From the NCBI GenBank assembly GCA_904420465.1, contig CAJFVL010000014.1:1-33153 (forward strand): a stretch of 33,153 bases of DNA, in the 5' to 3' direction. Below, piece by piece: positions 30,540 to 33,153 of this stretch. The notes beneath the pieces are model-generated. The model had not been told where the DNA came from, did not search any database, and saw only the letters and a list, made by a program, of their open reading frames with translations. The position numbers were made by a program, and so were the translations under genes. Source of the DNA: an uncultured Clostridium sp. (GTDB lineage: Bacteria > Bacillota > Clostridia > Oscillospirales > Oscillospiraceae). The stretch's first letter is position 1. Each line of letters starts with the position of its first letter.

Positions 30540-33153
<2,614 letters not shown>

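Overview
The window looks like a stretch of chromosome from a GC-rich anaerobic Firmicute, most likely an Oscillospiraceae-type (Flavonifractor/Pseudoflavonifractor-like) clostridium. The evidence is an [FeFe]-hydrogenase, a rubrerythrin with a Fur/PerR-like operator, a pyruvate phosphate dikinase, SLH-domain cell-wall proteins, a cysteine T-box, a SAM-I riboswitch, and AT-rich promoters set in strongly GC-biased coding DNA. The genus is an inference. I see no phage, integrase, transposase or CRISPR array.

Layout. 0.2-3.8 kb (minus): a two-gene hydrogenase module, a group A [FeFe]-hydrogenase and an FAD/NAD(P) oxidoreductase fused to a NuoF-type iron-sulfur segment. 4.2-7 kb (minus): rubrerythrin, a C_GCAxxG_C_C protein and a secreted M15 peptidase. 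7.1-9.7 kb (plus): a D-Ala-D-Ala carboxypeptidase-like protein with three SLH domains, a probable free-standing ncRNA, and traX. 9.8-12.3 kb (minus): cysE-cysS behind a Cys T-box. 12.3-15 kb (minus): a Thr/Ser exporter, an SGNH hydrolase and a DUF4358 lipoprotein. 15.2-16.1 kb (minus): DegV. 16.4-18.4 kb (plus): a two-component system. 18.4-19.4 kb (plus): GNAT and EamA genes behind a promoter-terminator leader. 19.6-21.4 kb (minus): a DUF2089 regulator, two membrane proteins and sfsA. 21.8-24.5 kb (minus): a class A PBP. 24.8-27.1 kb (plus): a DUF1292 protein, a 6S-like structured RNA candidate and a parvulin-like foldase. 27.2-29.4 kb (minus): deoC, and metK under a SAM-I riboswitch. 29.7 kb to the end (plus): a corrinoid adenosyltransferase and ppdK, which runs off the window and is therefore missing from the ORF track.

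The most unusual signal is a pair of 193-194-bp non-coding elements (3977-4170 and 21562-21754). They share terminal inverted repeats and nested hairpins whose stems differ between copies yet keep pairing. Each sits between two copies of the local gene's own terminator stem-loop, and that stem-loop differs between the two loci. A third site (19518-19555) is an 18-bp-stem hairpin built from the same terminus. This looks like a small repetitive element that targets terminators. Two candidate ncRNA genes (about 8667-8895 and 25115-25326) also deserve attention.

Themes: several neighbouring loci serve the cell envelope (M15 peptidase, SLH carboxypeptidase-like protein, PBP, foldase, SGNH hydrolase). 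Sulfur and one-carbon metabolism (cysE, cysS, metK) is under RNA control. The redox genes fit a strict anaerobe.
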